Assembly (NCBI GenBank): GCA_044220875.1
Contig: JBGAQH010000007.1
Span: forward strand, 132,096 to 196,095
DNA length: 64,000 nt
Reading direction: 5' to 3'
Source of the DNA: JAEUIT01 sp044220875
GTDB taxonomy: Bacteria; Planctomycetota; Phycisphaerae; Phycisphaerales; SM1A02
Both the position numbers and the translations under genes were made by a program. Positions 1 through 8,235 of this stretch are shown piece after piece. Below the pieces are notes generated by a model. That model saw only the letters and a list, made by a program, of their open reading frames with translations, searched no databases and was not told the origin of the DNA. Numbering within the stretch: position 1 is the first letter of the stretch; each line of letters begins with the position of its first letter.

Positions 1-363
1 AACCAACACGTTTTCATTCAAGGATCGGTGCTGGAGAACAACATTGCGTCGATCGGTTCCGGCGGGGCCATTGACGTCAGCGGACCCGCTTCGGATGCAT
101 TGGCACTCGGCGCTTCTACCGTGTGCGCCAACAGCAGTCCCCAACTAGTTCCGCCGACGTATGTTGACCTCGGCGGAAACACGATCTGCCCTTGCGGCGC
201 TGACCTGAATGCAAGTGGCGTGATCGACGGCGCAGATCTTGCGATTCTCCTGGCGTTCTGGGGACCGGTGGGGTTGTTCCCCGCCGCCGACATCGACGGC
301 AGTGGTAGCGTCGATGGTGCGGATCTGGCGACGCTTCTCGCAGGATGGGGACCGTGCTCGTGA
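1..363 (+). CDS. C-terminal end of a secreted GC-type dockerin protein (5' partial)
   Basis: The frame is open from the first base, so the gene starts before the window. The visible part has a short Gly/Ser-rich stretch that could be the end of a beta-helix passenger domain (inference). It then carries two dockerin-like repeats, ADLNASGVIDGADLAILLAF and ADIDGSGSVDGADLATLLAG, each with the D-x-D/N-x-S/D-G-x-V/I-D spacing of a calcium-binding loop and a GADLAxLL helix. Such a C-terminal pair marks exported proteins in Phycisphaerae. Two Cys residues precede the repeats and one follows. The main domain lies outside the window, so the function is unknown. Confidence 0.8.
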   Translation, partial: NQHVFIQGSVLENNIASIGSGGAIDVSGPASDALALGASTVCANSSPQLVPPTYVDLGGNTICPCGADLNASGVIDGADLAILLAFWGPVGLFPAADIDGSGSVDGADLATLLAGWGPCS

Positions 364-444
364 ATAGATCGACGGCTCCGCATTAGTCGCGATTCTGACG
401 TGTTGACGCGGAGAGCGCACGTGTGTGTCGGCACGAGCGATGCG

Positions 445-1290
445 CTAGGCGAGCTTTCGGAGACTACGGGGCGTTGACCAACAGCGGTAATGATCGCCAG
501 CGTTCCGAAGATCGAGCGAGGTGCACACGATAGACGGAGTTGCCCCATAGAGCCGCGACCCAACGGTGGGAGACCGGAGCTGGGAGGAGGCCAAAGGCGG
601 TGATGTGTCGGCGCGTCGAACTGACCTTCCCCACGAACCGCCGTCTGCTGTCGACCTCGAACTCGACGCAGACGTCGTAACCCTTCGCGGGCCCTCGTCG
701 TGCACCTGCACCCTTTCGGCGAACACGATCACACCCTCGCGGTCCACGCGAGCCTCCGGACTGAAGGTCGCCAAGGGAGCCTGGCAGACGGGGCTCCGAG
801 GAGAATGGGCGAAGAACCGGACCTTAACGGCGACGTCTCTGCCCGGCGGCAGCTCGAAGCGGAGCGGGAGCACCCGGTGGCCGGTGGGGTTGCTCCATCC
901 GCGGGCAGCGACATCGAAGCCCATCGTTCGCCAGAAGCCGATCGAGGTTTGGGGTGCACAGTGGACCTTCAGGAGCGTCTCATTGGCCTCCAGGTGCTGC
1001 GCGATCCGATGGTCGACGAGCGCGCTCCCGACGCCGCGTCCCCGGTGCTCGAAGCGGACCTGAAGGATCGACGACCCGACGAAGTCGCCGGCGAGATACC
1101 CGAGGATGTGGCCGCGACGGCTGTCGACGCAGACAGAGACCTTCCCCTCGCCGTACAGCCGCTCGATCCATCCCCAGTTGCAGAGGAAGTTGCCGGGCGT
1201 GCCGCGACGATCCTCGGCGATTAACCAGGCATGGATCTCAGCGAGGTCCCCGCTTGTCGCGGCGCGGATCAGCGTTTTCGTCTGCCTCAT
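445..1290 (-). CDS. GNAT-family N-acetyltransferase with C-terminal extension, probably frameshifted
   Basis: Residues 1-150 form a GNAT acyl-CoA transferase fold. The acetyl-CoA pyrophosphate loop is visible as FEHRGRGVGSALV, followed by the family's C-terminal pattern SIGFWRTMGFDVAARGW. The ATG at 1290 is preceded by AAGGAG. After the GNAT part the protein continues to about residue 200 as a second, unrecognised domain. Near base 690 the annotated frame turns Ser/Arg/Thr-rich with mixed third positions. An overlapping frame from there is strongly GC3-rich and reads as GYDVCVEFEVDSRRRFVGKV onward to a TAG at 465-467. I therefore infer a frameshift, real or a sequencing error, with the native end near 465. 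The substrate is unknown. Confidence 0.7.
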   Translation of the reverse strand: MRQTKTLIRAATSGDLAEIHAWLIAEDRRGTPGNFLCNWGWIERLYGEGKVSVCVDSRRGHILGYLAGDFVGSSILQVRFEHRGRGVGSALVDHRIAQHLEANETLLKVHCAPQTSIGFWRTMGFDVAARGWSNPTGHRVLPLRFELPPGRDVAVKVRFFAHSPRSPVCQAPLATFSPEARVDREGVIVFAERVQVHDEGPRRVTTSASSSRSTADGGSWGRSVRRADTSPPLASSQLRSPTVGSRLYGATPSIVCTSLDLRNAGDHYRCWSTPRSLRKLA

Positions 1291-1631
1291 GACTTCTCCT
1301 TCAGTGAGTGAGAGGATCGGCTCGGACCGAACCCGGGTTGGGGCGAGACCGAATCAGGTGGGTGGGAGGTGCGATGGCGAACCATGCGAACGGTTGCGGC
1401 GCGCCTTGTCCGTCGAGCGCGATCAGGCGCGACGTCCTGCGATGCATTCACCGTCGCACGCGTGAGCGCGACGATCGCTTGGCGCATGTCAACGCTCAGC
1501 GACGACCACGCTCGCATCACGAGCGCGAGGTTTGCGTCAGGCGCGATCGCTTGCTGCGAACTGCTGGGGATATAGCTGGGGGCTAGAAACGCCGCGTCGC
1601 AAGTCTCTGGTCCGTCAGTCGTTCCGGAATC

Positions 1632-1683
1632 GAGCAGCCGCCTTCTAAGCGGCAGGTCGCGCGTTCGAGTCGCGCCCGGGGCG
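1632..1683 (+). pseudogene. 3' part of a tRNA-Arg (anticodon TCT), 5' half missing or decayed
   Basis: The sequence fits tRNA positions from the 3' D-stem strand to the discriminator base: GAGC, A, anticodon stem GCCGC, loop CTTCTAA (anticodon TCT, Arg), stem GCGGC, variable AGGTC, T-stem GCGCG, T-loop TTCGAGT, T-stem CGCGC, acceptor CCGGGGC, then G. All stems pair perfectly. The matching 5' acceptor GCCCCGG and D-stem GCTC are absent. Bases 1600-1631 could be a decayed remnant, with TCTCTGG still able to pair in part. Anticodon-to-3'-end fragments are what tyrosine integrases leave behind in tRNA genes, so this may be an attachment-site scar. No integrase is in the window. Confidence 0.7.
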
Positions 1684-1967
1684 ATGGGAAGCGTCTCGTG
1701 ACGGAAGCGGCTGCGCCGGGCGGCAGGTCGCGCGTTCGAGTCGCGCCCGGGGCGATGGGAAGCGTCTGGTGACCGAAGCGGCTGCGCCGGGCGGCAGGTC
1801 GCGCGTTCGAGTCGCGCCCGGGGCGTTCGGTATCGTCTGGTGACGGAAGCGGCTGCGCCGGGCGGCAGGTCGCGCGTTCGAGTCGCGCCCGGGGCGATGG
1901 GAAGCGTCTGGTGACGGAAGCGGCTCCGCCGGGCGGCAGGTCGCACGCTCGGGTCGCGCCCGGGGCT
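1649..1967 (+). repeat. Five-copy 71-bp tandem array containing a tRNA-Arg 3' end
   Basis: Copies begin with GCGGCAGG at 1649, 1720, 1791, 1862 and 1933, an exact 71-base period. Each has a 35-base core (3' anticodon-stem strand, variable loop, T-arm, acceptor strand CCGGGGC, G). The core is followed by a conserved 36-base linker with the shape ATGGGAAGCGTCTGGTGACG plus GAAGCGGCTGCGCCGG. The first four cores are identical. The fifth is diverged (GCACGCTCGGGTCGC) and has no linker. Only the first copy retains an anticodon loop. The linkers are nearly identical too, so this is a tandem duplication and not a CRISPR array. Confidence 0.85.
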
Positions 1968-2127
1968 TGGGGCGGCTTGTTGCCGTCGTCCAGTTGCGAG
2001 ATGGAATCGCTCCCCTGGCCGGTCGCGGCGTTTGATGGGGCATTGCTCCGTACTTGTCGATAGCATCGGGCCTGTATCCGCGATCGGCGGCGGCCGCGAA
2101 CCAACGCAACTTGAGCGAATGAATCAG

Positions 2128-3072
2128 ATGAAGAGCTTCTACCGCATCATGCTCGGCAGGAGGGGATTTCATCTCGAACAATGCGTGGCGGGTGGATTCG
2201 TCGGCACCGACTACGACGTCCGCGAGGATCTGACCGGAAAGCTCCCTGAGAGTTGGCGCGAATTCAATAGGCGGTTCATTCCGGTGATTCTCGCCGCGAG
2301 ACCGGGGAAGACCAGGATTGGCGCTGGACTCGCTTGTGGCGCATTGTGGACCGTCTCGAAGGGGATGAAAATCGGCGATGTCGTGCTCTCCCCTGATGGT
2401 GCAGGCTCGTATCGCGTCGGCGAGGTGACGAGCGACTACTACTTCGCCCGAGGACAATCGCTTCCGCATCGCCGCCGAGTGCGTTGGCTTGACGCCACCA
2501 TAGCGCGTGCGGCGATGGGTGAGTCGCTCCAGGGTTCTACCGCGGCGACTGGCACCGTTGTCGATGTCTCTCGTCATGGCGAGGAGATCGAGAGGCTGCT
2601 CGGTTGGTCGGCTGCCCTTGGCGGCGCGGTGGTGCCGGTGGTTGCAGGGGGCGCGTCCGAGGTCGAGGATCCCGCCGCGTTCGCGATGGAGAAGCATCTC
2701 GAGGACTTCTTGGTTCAAAACTGGAGGCAGACCGAACTCAGCAGGGACTTCTCAATCTTTGAGGAGGAGGGCGAGCTCGTCGGGCAACAGTACGCCACAG
2801 ACGCCGGCCCGATCGACATCCTCGCCGTCAGCAAGGATGGGAAGCGACTGCTAGTCGTCGAGCTGAAGCGGGGACGAGCCAGTGATGTGGTCGTCGGTCA
2901 GATTCTCCGTTACATGGGCTTTGTGAAGGATCAAGTCGCCGAGCCCGGCCAGAGCGTTGAGGGCGCCATCATTGCCCTCACGGATGACCAGAAGCTCCGA
3001 TGGGCAATCAGCGCGGTGCCCGCGATCACGTTCTTCCGCTATGAGGTCAGCTTCAGGTTGGTGAGGGCGTGA
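2128..3072 (+). CDS. NucS-like PD-(D/E)XK endonuclease
   Basis: A 314-residue protein from the ATG at 2128; an in-frame ATG at 2119 is equally possible and neither has a good Shine-Dalgarno. The last 110 residues carry a PD-(D/E)XK nuclease core of the NucS type: GPIDILAVSKDGKRLLVVELKRG, with the Asp, the E-x-K pair and a following GQILRYM helix. The N-terminal half (SFYRIMLG, LTGKLPESWREFN, SYRVGEV, LPHRRRVRW) resembles the module found ahead of this nuclease in stand-alone restriction-type proteins (from memory of the family). The likely role is DNA cleavage in defence or repair. It lies beside the tRNA-derived array and 1 kb before an EVE-HNH nuclease. The partner and the DNA target are unknown. 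Confidence 0.8.
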   Translation: MKSFYRIMLGRRGFHLEQCVAGGFVGTDYDVREDLTGKLPESWREFNRRFIPVILAARPGKTRIGAGLACGALWTVSKGMKIGDVVLSPDGAGSYRVGEVTSDYYFARGQSLPHRRRVRWLDATIARAAMGESLQGSTAATGTVVDVSRHGEEIERLLGWSAALGGAVVPVVAGGASEVEDPAAFAMEKHLEDFLVQNWRQTELSRDFSIFEEEGELVGQQYATDAGPIDILAVSKDGKRLLVVELKRGRASDVVVGQILRYMGFVKDQVAEPGQSVEGAIIALTDDQKLRWAISAVPAITFFRYEVSFRLVRA

Positions 3073-4052
3073 CGCGGGGAGCGATGCTCATCCGAATGTG
3101 ATCAATGGCACGACGAGCGCGGCCGTGGCTTCTGGGGAACATGCCGAATGAGGGGTGGAGCTATGTCGTGCGCATTTGAGCTGCGTGCGCTTCAGTCGGT
3201 GAACCGCTGAGTGAGGCGGATCCGCCGACGGACTCGGCCCGATGGCATTGATGCGAAAGGTTGCCGTTTGGGACAGAGGCCATGGAGTAGCGTCAACGAG
3301 CCGTCACACGATTGCGCGAAAGTGAGCGAGGAAGCGCGATCCCCAATCTTGATGCTCAACGCGAGCAATCGCGCAATGTGACTGCCCGCGTCTTCAAATA
3401 CCGCTGCTTCCTCTGTATTCAGCCGTGCCGGAACTCATATGGGATAGGGCGTGGTTGGAGCGGTGTGATGCGTTCCGTTCATTTCTCAAGTACGCTGGCG
3501 AGGGCATTCTCGACGCGGCGGCGGGCTCGTCCGTCGCTTGTGGCATTCCTCAGGCGGATCCCAATGGGTTCGCGTCTTCGGTCATGGACTCTGCTGGCAC
3601 TTGAATGAACGAAGCGGCAACCGTTAGCGCTCGACGGGCCTCGGCAGCTGACGACTGTCAGGCAAGGGGCGACACACGCGAAATCGCATTTGTCACTTTG
3701 GCAGTGGCTGCGCGCGTGGCCCTCGCAGGCGATGCTTGTGCCTCCGGCGACCGGATTCTCAATTCGGATGCTGACATCTGGAAGTACTCAGCCTTCCACG
3801 TTGATGCCGCCGTCGGAGCGGTCGCGACGGCGGACCGACGGCGCCGTTGCGGTGGAGCCCTTGACGTGGCTTTCACGGGAATCGCTTCTGCCCGCGTAGA
3901 TGTTGATCGAGTCGATCGTGCAATCCTGCATGGCGGCTGGGGTGACCGCGCTTCGGGCGGAGAGTTGAGGCGGACGAGGCCATCGTGCCTGGACATCGAT
4001 TGCTGACAGCGATTCGGGACGGCACCCAATCGCACGAATGGAAGGAGTCACC
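3073..4052. other. About 1 kb without a recognisable gene
   Basis: The frames here have mixed codon use and match no family I know. One frame, running to a TGA at 3600-3602, reads PELIWDRAWLERCDAFRSF and onward and has an amino-acid composition closer to a real protein, but no start codon. It could be a gene remnant. AT content is higher than in the core genes. No tRNA, hairpin or tandem repeat was found. This looks like decayed island DNA. Confidence 0.5.
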
Positions 4053-4868
4053 GTGAAGTCGTATCTGCTGACGTGGAATCCGATGAAGTGGGCTTGGGAG
4101 GAGTTTGCGGACGAACAGGAGGAGGTTTGTCGACATGGATCGTGCCTCTCAACTTGGAGCGCTTACTCAAAGCGGATCCAAGCCGGCGATCGCGTCTATT
4201 GGATGCGCCAAGGAACGAAGCCTCGCGGGATCTTCGCATCTGGTGTGGCAACCGGGACGCCGTTCTCAGGCGAGCATTGGGATGGCCGAGATAGAGGGCC
4301 GACCCGTTACGTCGACGTCAGGTTTGACGTGCTTCTTGATCCCGAAAGCGAGCCGATCCTTGATGCCGCGTGTCTCGCTGCGGGCGCGCTGGCTGGAGGG
4401 CCTTGGGGACACCAGCGATCTGGGATCGAAATCCCGCCTTCGTATGCCAGCGCCCTCGCACACGCGTGGAGGGCGTTCCTCAAGCGGCGAGTGGATCGCA
4501 CGCTGGACCCAAACGAGGTTGACGGGCCTACCGAGTACGCCGAGGGAACGCTGCGAAGGGTGCGCGTCAATGCATTTGAACGAGACGCTGCCGCGCGAGA
4601 GGCGTGTGTGCGGGCGAAGGGCTTCGACTGCAGCATCTGCGGATTCAACTTCGAGGAAACCTACGGCTCTTTGGGAAGGGAGTACATCCATGTACACCAT
4701 CTCAAGCCCCTCTCAGAGATACGCCGCGGTTACCGCGTGAGCCCCAAGCGTGACCTCATCCCGGTCTGCCCCAACTGCCACGCGATGCTTCACCGGCCGA
4801 CGTCGGTGATGACGCCCGGTGAGCTCCGCCGGGCGATGCGCGCGGCGGGCAGCGTCCGACGGCGATGA
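4053..4868 (+). CDS. EVE domain-HNH endonuclease fusion
   Basis: A 271-residue protein. The start is the GTG at 4053 because GAAGGAG sits five bases upstream; the in-frame ATG at 4038 lies ahead of that Shine-Dalgarno. Residues 1-150 are EVE/PUA-like: SYLLTWNPMKW, a GDRVYWMRQG strand, and IFASGVATG. Such domains read modified bases in other systems. Residues 195-255 are an HNH nuclease with a Cys4 zinc site (CSIC and CPNC) and the metal-binding HVHHLKPLSE and NCHAMLH motifs, as in McrA-like enzymes. The architecture predicts a modification-dependent restriction enzyme acting on foreign DNA. The modification recognised is not visible. Confidence 0.85.
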   Translation: MKSYLLTWNPMKWAWEEFADEQEEVCRHGSCLSTWSAYSKRIQAGDRVYWMRQGTKPRGIFASGVATGTPFSGEHWDGRDRGPTRYVDVRFDVLLDPESEPILDAACLAAGALAGGPWGHQRSGIEIPPSYASALAHAWRAFLKRRVDRTLDPNEVDGPTEYAEGTLRRVRVNAFERDAAAREACVRAKGFDCSICGFNFEETYGSLGREYIHVHHLKPLSEIRRGYRVSPKRDLIPVCPNCHAMLHRPTSVMTPGELRRAMRAAGSVRRR

Positions 4869-5384
4869 CCCGCCGAGCGTATGGGACGTCAGACGGAAAG
4901 CCAATGGGGGGAGCGCGCGGGAGCCTCCCGCGGGCGCTGTCGGGTGGCGATGTCGCGGGCGACGCACTCGACCTCAAGCGCGCGGACCACCGTTGGCATG
5001 TCGTCCAGGCCGGGTTGACGCTCCGAAGGAAGTGCGGCGCTGCCGCTATCCACGCCGGCGACGAGTGAGCGGAACGGGGACAGGTGGACCCATTGCGCCG
5101 GGCTCCCGCTCGGTGCCCGTCGAAACACTTGTCGCGTCAACGCCCGTCGCGACAATCGCGGACTATTCGTAGTCAATGCATGCGAGATGACGTAGAGGTC
5201 TGGCATATGGCATTTGGGTATCGAGGATGATTGGAACGCTTCCGGAAAAGGATGAGTATAAAGCAGTAGAAATTTCGCCGGCGCCGGCCGGTACCGTGCA
5301 CGTCGCGGCTGACGCCGATGCGGGCCATGGATGTCCGCGCGGTGGGGAGCAGTTCGGGCCGCAGGAATTCGGGAGTCCCTCTAG
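4869..5384. other. Intergenic region before the SGNH hydrolase gene
   Basis: No credible gene. An AT-richer patch around 5225-5275 contains TTGGAA (5231-5236) and TATAAA (5257-5262), but these are 20 bases apart, which is too far for a normal sigma-70 promoter. They might still supply a promoter for the downstream gene. GGGAG at 5371-5375 is that gene's ribosome binding site. Confidence 0.45.
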
Positions 5385-6944
5385 ATGCGGCTCGCTTGTC
5401 GCGCGTGGTGCTGTGTCGTCGGTCTCGCGCTCGCTCCGGCAACGGTCGTCGGTGCTGGCGGCGGCTGTGGGATTGACTACGAAACCTATCCCTATTGCGG
5501 GGGAGCGGCTTCATCGATCGCATTGCTTCGTGCGGTCGTTGAGCGGGCAAGCGGTTCGCCGACGACGGCCGTGCGCTTCCTCTATGACGGTGACTCGCAG
5601 GAAACGTCGCCCGGCGGGCAGGGCTCCCTCTACATCCCGCTGATGAGCTACGAGTTCTGGGAGCACTTCGGCAACATCCCCGAGTCGCAGGCCATGCCCC
5701 CCGCGAGCTATGGCCCAGGCAGCGCAGCGCTGTTGCAGGTCGGTTCGGTTGCCGGCGGCGTCGCGATGGGCGACGTCTCGCTCGCCCGATTCCCGTTCGC
5801 GATGGCGCCCGGCGGTGACGGCGCGGTGAAGAGCCGCTTCACCTACAGCGCTTCGCCGGGCATCGCCGCCGTCTTTCAGGCCAACTGCCGTGACGTGCCG
5901 TCGGCCCTGACCGAGATCGATCGGACGATCGCCTACACCACTCGCATCGGCCTGCGCTTCAACCTCCTCATTCCCCATGTCGCGACGCAGGGCCCCGCGA
6001 TCCGCATCCGCAATTCGATCTCGCCGGACGGCATTCCGCACTTCTACGGTCCTGACCAAGCCGTGATCACGCTCTCGATCGCCGATGCGGTCGACGGCGC
6101 GAACGACTGGTCCCTGGTCACCGTTCCCTACGGCTTCGGCGGCATGCCTCCGACGCCCGCGAACCTGACCTCGAGCTATCCCCAGGTCATCGTGACCGGA
6201 AGCGGCGATCAGCCGGATGTGCCGGTCGAGCTGGGTCCGCACTGGTTCTCGTCGTCGGACACGAGGGGCATTGCGATCTCGTCGATCTCCGCCGGCGGTC
6301 AGCGCACCACCGGGCAGTTCGAGCTCCACCCCGATTGCCTGCCGATGATCATGGCCTACCACCCTGACGTCGTCCTGCTCGCCTGCTGCGTGAACGACGC
6401 CGCCCAGGGCGTCGGCGTCACCGCGGAACACTACAAGGAGAACGTACAGGCGAAGATCAGTACGTATCTCGCCGCAAACCCCAACCTCCTTTTCGTCCTG
6501 ATGGGCGACCCGGACGTGACGCTGAACGCGATGCCGCCCGATCACCTTGAGCAGTTCGATCAGATGGCCGGGAAGCTCCGCGAGCTGGCGCTCGTCCCCG
6601 AGAACCGTGCGGTGTTCATCGATCGAAAGCTCATCCTCGAGACCAAGCACCGCTGGACGCGCGTCGGCGGCGCCGACGCGCCATACCTCATCGACGACTT
6701 TCATTACAGCCTCGCCGGCGCGCGACTCGTCGCGCTCGAGGACGCCAACGCGATCCTGGCCATGGCGGCGCCGGTTCCCTGCTGCGCAGACGTCGATGGT
6801 GACGGGACCGTCGGCGCCGCGGACCTCGCGCTCCTGCTCGGCTCCTGGGGCGGCGCCGGTCAGGGCGACATTGACGGGAACGGCGTCACCGACGCCTCCG
6901 ACCTGTCGCTCCTGCTCGGTGCGTGGGGCGCGTGCTCGGGCTGA
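5385..6944 (+). CDS. Secreted SGNH/GDSL-type hydrolase with C-terminal dockerin repeats
   Basis: A 519-residue exported protein. Residues 1-23 are a signal peptide (RLACRAWCCVVGLALAPATV). SGNH landmarks are present: FLYDGDSQE (block I nucleophile Ser), LLACCVNDAAQG (the block III Asn) and LIDDFHYSLAGA (the D-x-x-H block V). This suggests an esterase or carbohydrate deacetylase; the substrate is unknown. The last 55 residues hold two calcium-loop repeats, DVDGDGTVGAADLALLLGSW and DIDGNGVTDASDLSLLLGAW. GGGAG lies nine bases before the ATG. No cohesin-type partner is visible nearby. Confidence 0.8.
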   Translation: MRLACRAWCCVVGLALAPATVVGAGGGCGIDYETYPYCGGAASSIALLRAVVERASGSPTTAVRFLYDGDSQETSPGGQGSLYIPLMSYEFWEHFGNIPESQAMPPASYGPGSAALLQVGSVAGGVAMGDVSLARFPFAMAPGGDGAVKSRFTYSASPGIAAVFQANCRDVPSALTEIDRTIAYTTRIGLRFNLLIPHVATQGPAIRIRNSISPDGIPHFYGPDQAVITLSIADAVDGANDWSLVTVPYGFGGMPPTPANLTSSYPQVIVTGSGDQPDVPVELGPHWFSSSDTRGIAISSISAGGQRTTGQFELHPDCLPMIMAYHPDVVLLACCVNDAAQGVGVTAEHYKENVQAKISTYLAANPNLLFVLMGDPDVTLNAMPPDHLEQFDQMAGKLRELALVPENRAVFIDRKLILETKHRWTRVGGADAPYLIDDFHYSLAGARLVALEDANAILAMAAPVPCCADVDGDGTVGAADLALLLGSWGGAGQGDIDGNGVTDASDLSLLLGAWGACSG

Positions 6945-6995
6945 CCGCGCGCCCGCGCCGTCGGCGCCGCGGTGATCGGTGGGCGATTCGCTAGA

Positions 6996-7145
6996 ATGCG
7001 AACGTTCCGACGCACCGACTTTCCCCCGAGCGCCCGCGTGATCCGTCTCCTCCTCCTCGCCATCGTTGCCTTCGCCGCACTCATCTGTGCGGTCATGATG
7101 CTCTGGTGGTTTCTGATCGGGCGCCACAACCAGGCGCAGCGCTGA
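6996..7145 (+). CDS. 49-residue single-pass membrane protein
   Basis: A small gene of 50 codons. A basic N-terminus (MRTFRRTDFPP) is followed by one long hydrophobic helix, roughly residues 16-41 (VIRLLLLAIVAFAALICAVM then MLWWFLIG), and a polar tail RHNQAQR. Third positions are GC-rich as in neighbouring genes. An in-frame GTG at 7038 would give a 35-residue version; TAGAAT at 6993-6998 overlaps the ATG and could be a -10 element for that shorter form. It lies 140 bases before the SPFH gene in the same direction. No family is recognised. Confidence 0.5.
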   Translation: MRTFRRTDFPPSARVIRLLLLAIVAFAALICAVMMLWWFLIGRHNQAQR

Positions 7146-7284
7146 GCGCGCCCGTCGCGCTGTCCCGTCGCCCTGTTCAGTCGCCCTGTTCAGTCGCCCT
7201 GTCCCGTCTCGATGTCCCGACGCTTGACCGTCCCTCCACCGCCCGGGTCCCGCTCCGCTGCGGCCCTCGACGAAAGCCCACACC

Positions 7285-8151
7285 ATGACTGACTTCCGCG
7301 GATCGCCGGTCCGGAATCCGGCTCGCCTCTTCGCCTTCGTCATCCCGCTCTTCGTGATCATCATGCTCCTGATGCTCACGACCTGCTCCTCGATGCACGT
7401 CGTCGAGCCGGGCCACCGCGGCGTGGTCGTCACGTTAGGCAAGGTCTCCGAGGAACCTCTCCTCGAGGGAATGAACTGGATCGTCCCGCTCATCACCGAC
7501 GTCCAGGACGTCTCGGTGCGGCAGGAGACCGAGGAGATGAAGACCGAGTGCTACTCCTCCGACCTCCAGCAGGTGAACGTCACCCTGAAGATCCTCTTCC
7601 GCGTCCCCGAGAAGCAGGTCGTCCACCTCTTCCGCGACTACGCCGGCGACCCGTTCCGCAATCTCGTCGCCCCGCGCGTCAACGAGGCCCTGAAGGAAAT
7701 CGTGGCCGAGCTCTCCGCGGAGAAGCTCGTCAAGGACCGGCAGAAGGTGAAGCTGGACACGCTCGCGCGGGCGAAATCGAAGCTCGTCGACTCGCTCGAG
7801 CTCGCCGACATCGTCATCGAGAACATCGACCTCTCCGACGAGCTCGAGCACGCCATCGAGGCGAAGATGGTGCAGGAGCAGCAGGCCCAGCGCTCGAAGT
7901 ACGCCCAGGAGCAGGCCAAGATCGAGGCCGAGACCTCGATCATCAAGGCCAAGGCCGAGGCCGAGGCGATCAAGATCCAGGGCGAGGCCCTGCGCCTGAA
8001 TCCCGACCTGGTCGGTTACCGCATCGTCGAGAAGTGGGACGGCCGGGCGCCGCTGGTGATCGGCGGAACGTCCGGCTCGAACGCCTCGAACATCATCCTG
8101 CCCATCCCGATGCAGGAGCGGCCGCCGGTCGCGGCGCCAACGAATCGTTAG
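7285..8151 (+). CDS. SPFH/prohibitin-family membrane protein
   Basis: A 288-residue protein. Residues 13-35 form a transmembrane or signal-anchor helix (LFAFVIPLFVIIMLLMLTTC). The SPFH/Band-7 domain follows (VVEPGHRGVVVTLGKVSEEP, FRVPEKQVVHLFRDYAG, AEKLVKDRQKVK). An Ala/Glu/Lys-rich coiled coil (MVQEQQAQRSKYAQEQ, IIKAKAEAEAIKIQGEALR) ends at about residue 245. The resemblance is closest to prohibitins and HflC-like proteins, which oligomerise at the membrane and regulate FtsH-type proteases or organise membrane domains. No protease gene is adjacent. A Cys at the end of the hydrophobic segment might be lipidated, though the sequence is not a typical lipobox. Confidence 0.85.
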   Translation: MTDFRGSPVRNPARLFAFVIPLFVIIMLLMLTTCSSMHVVEPGHRGVVVTLGKVSEEPLLEGMNWIVPLITDVQDVSVRQETEEMKTECYSSDLQQVNVTLKILFRVPEKQVVHLFRDYAGDPFRNLVAPRVNEALKEIVAELSAEKLVKDRQKVKLDTLARAKSKLVDSLELADIVIENIDLSDELEHAIEAKMVQEQQAQRSKYAQEQAKIEAETSIIKAKAEAEAIKIQGEALRLNPDLVGYRIVEKWDGRAPLVIGGTSGSNASNIILPIPMQERPPVAAPTNR

Positions 8152-8235
8152 GGTCGGACCCGACGGCGCGCGACGCTTGGACCTTCGCCCGCGGGTATCG
8201 TGCGGGCTCCCCCCCGTCCACCCGGAGATGTCCGC

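Larger units (their letters stand above)
1291..2127. other. Non-coding stretch carrying tRNA-derived repeats
   Basis: I see no convincing gene between the GNAT gene and the nuclease gene. Bases 1291-1630 hold nothing I recognise. Bases 1632-1967 are the truncated tRNA-Arg and the 71-bp tandem array listed separately. Open frames on the minus strand here give peptides such as GATRTRDLPPGAAAS, which are translations of tRNA sequence and not proteins. The remaining 160 bases up to the nuclease start show no feature. Confidence 0.6.

Noticed and set aside
1561..1600. GGGGATATAGCT as the 5' end of a tRNA-Ala
   Set aside because: No D-stem, anticodon arm or matching acceptor strand follows.
1649..1967. 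CRISPR array
   Set aside because: The linkers between the cores are nearly identical to each other, the period equals a tandem duplication, and no cas gene is present.
1583..2718. Minus-strand open frames with peptides such as GATRTRDLPPG and RLERATCRPAQ
   Set aside because: They are translations of tRNA-Arg-derived repeats, a well-known annotation artefact, and have no protein family.
3312..4006. Small open frames at 3312-3608 and 3605-4006
   Set aside because: Their composition is biased, they have no ribosome binding site and match no family; the region looks decayed.
5511..7496. 661-codon open frame on the minus strand
   Set aside because: It is the GC-rich antisense of the SGNH hydrolase gene, with Arg/Gly/Asp-biased composition and no domain.
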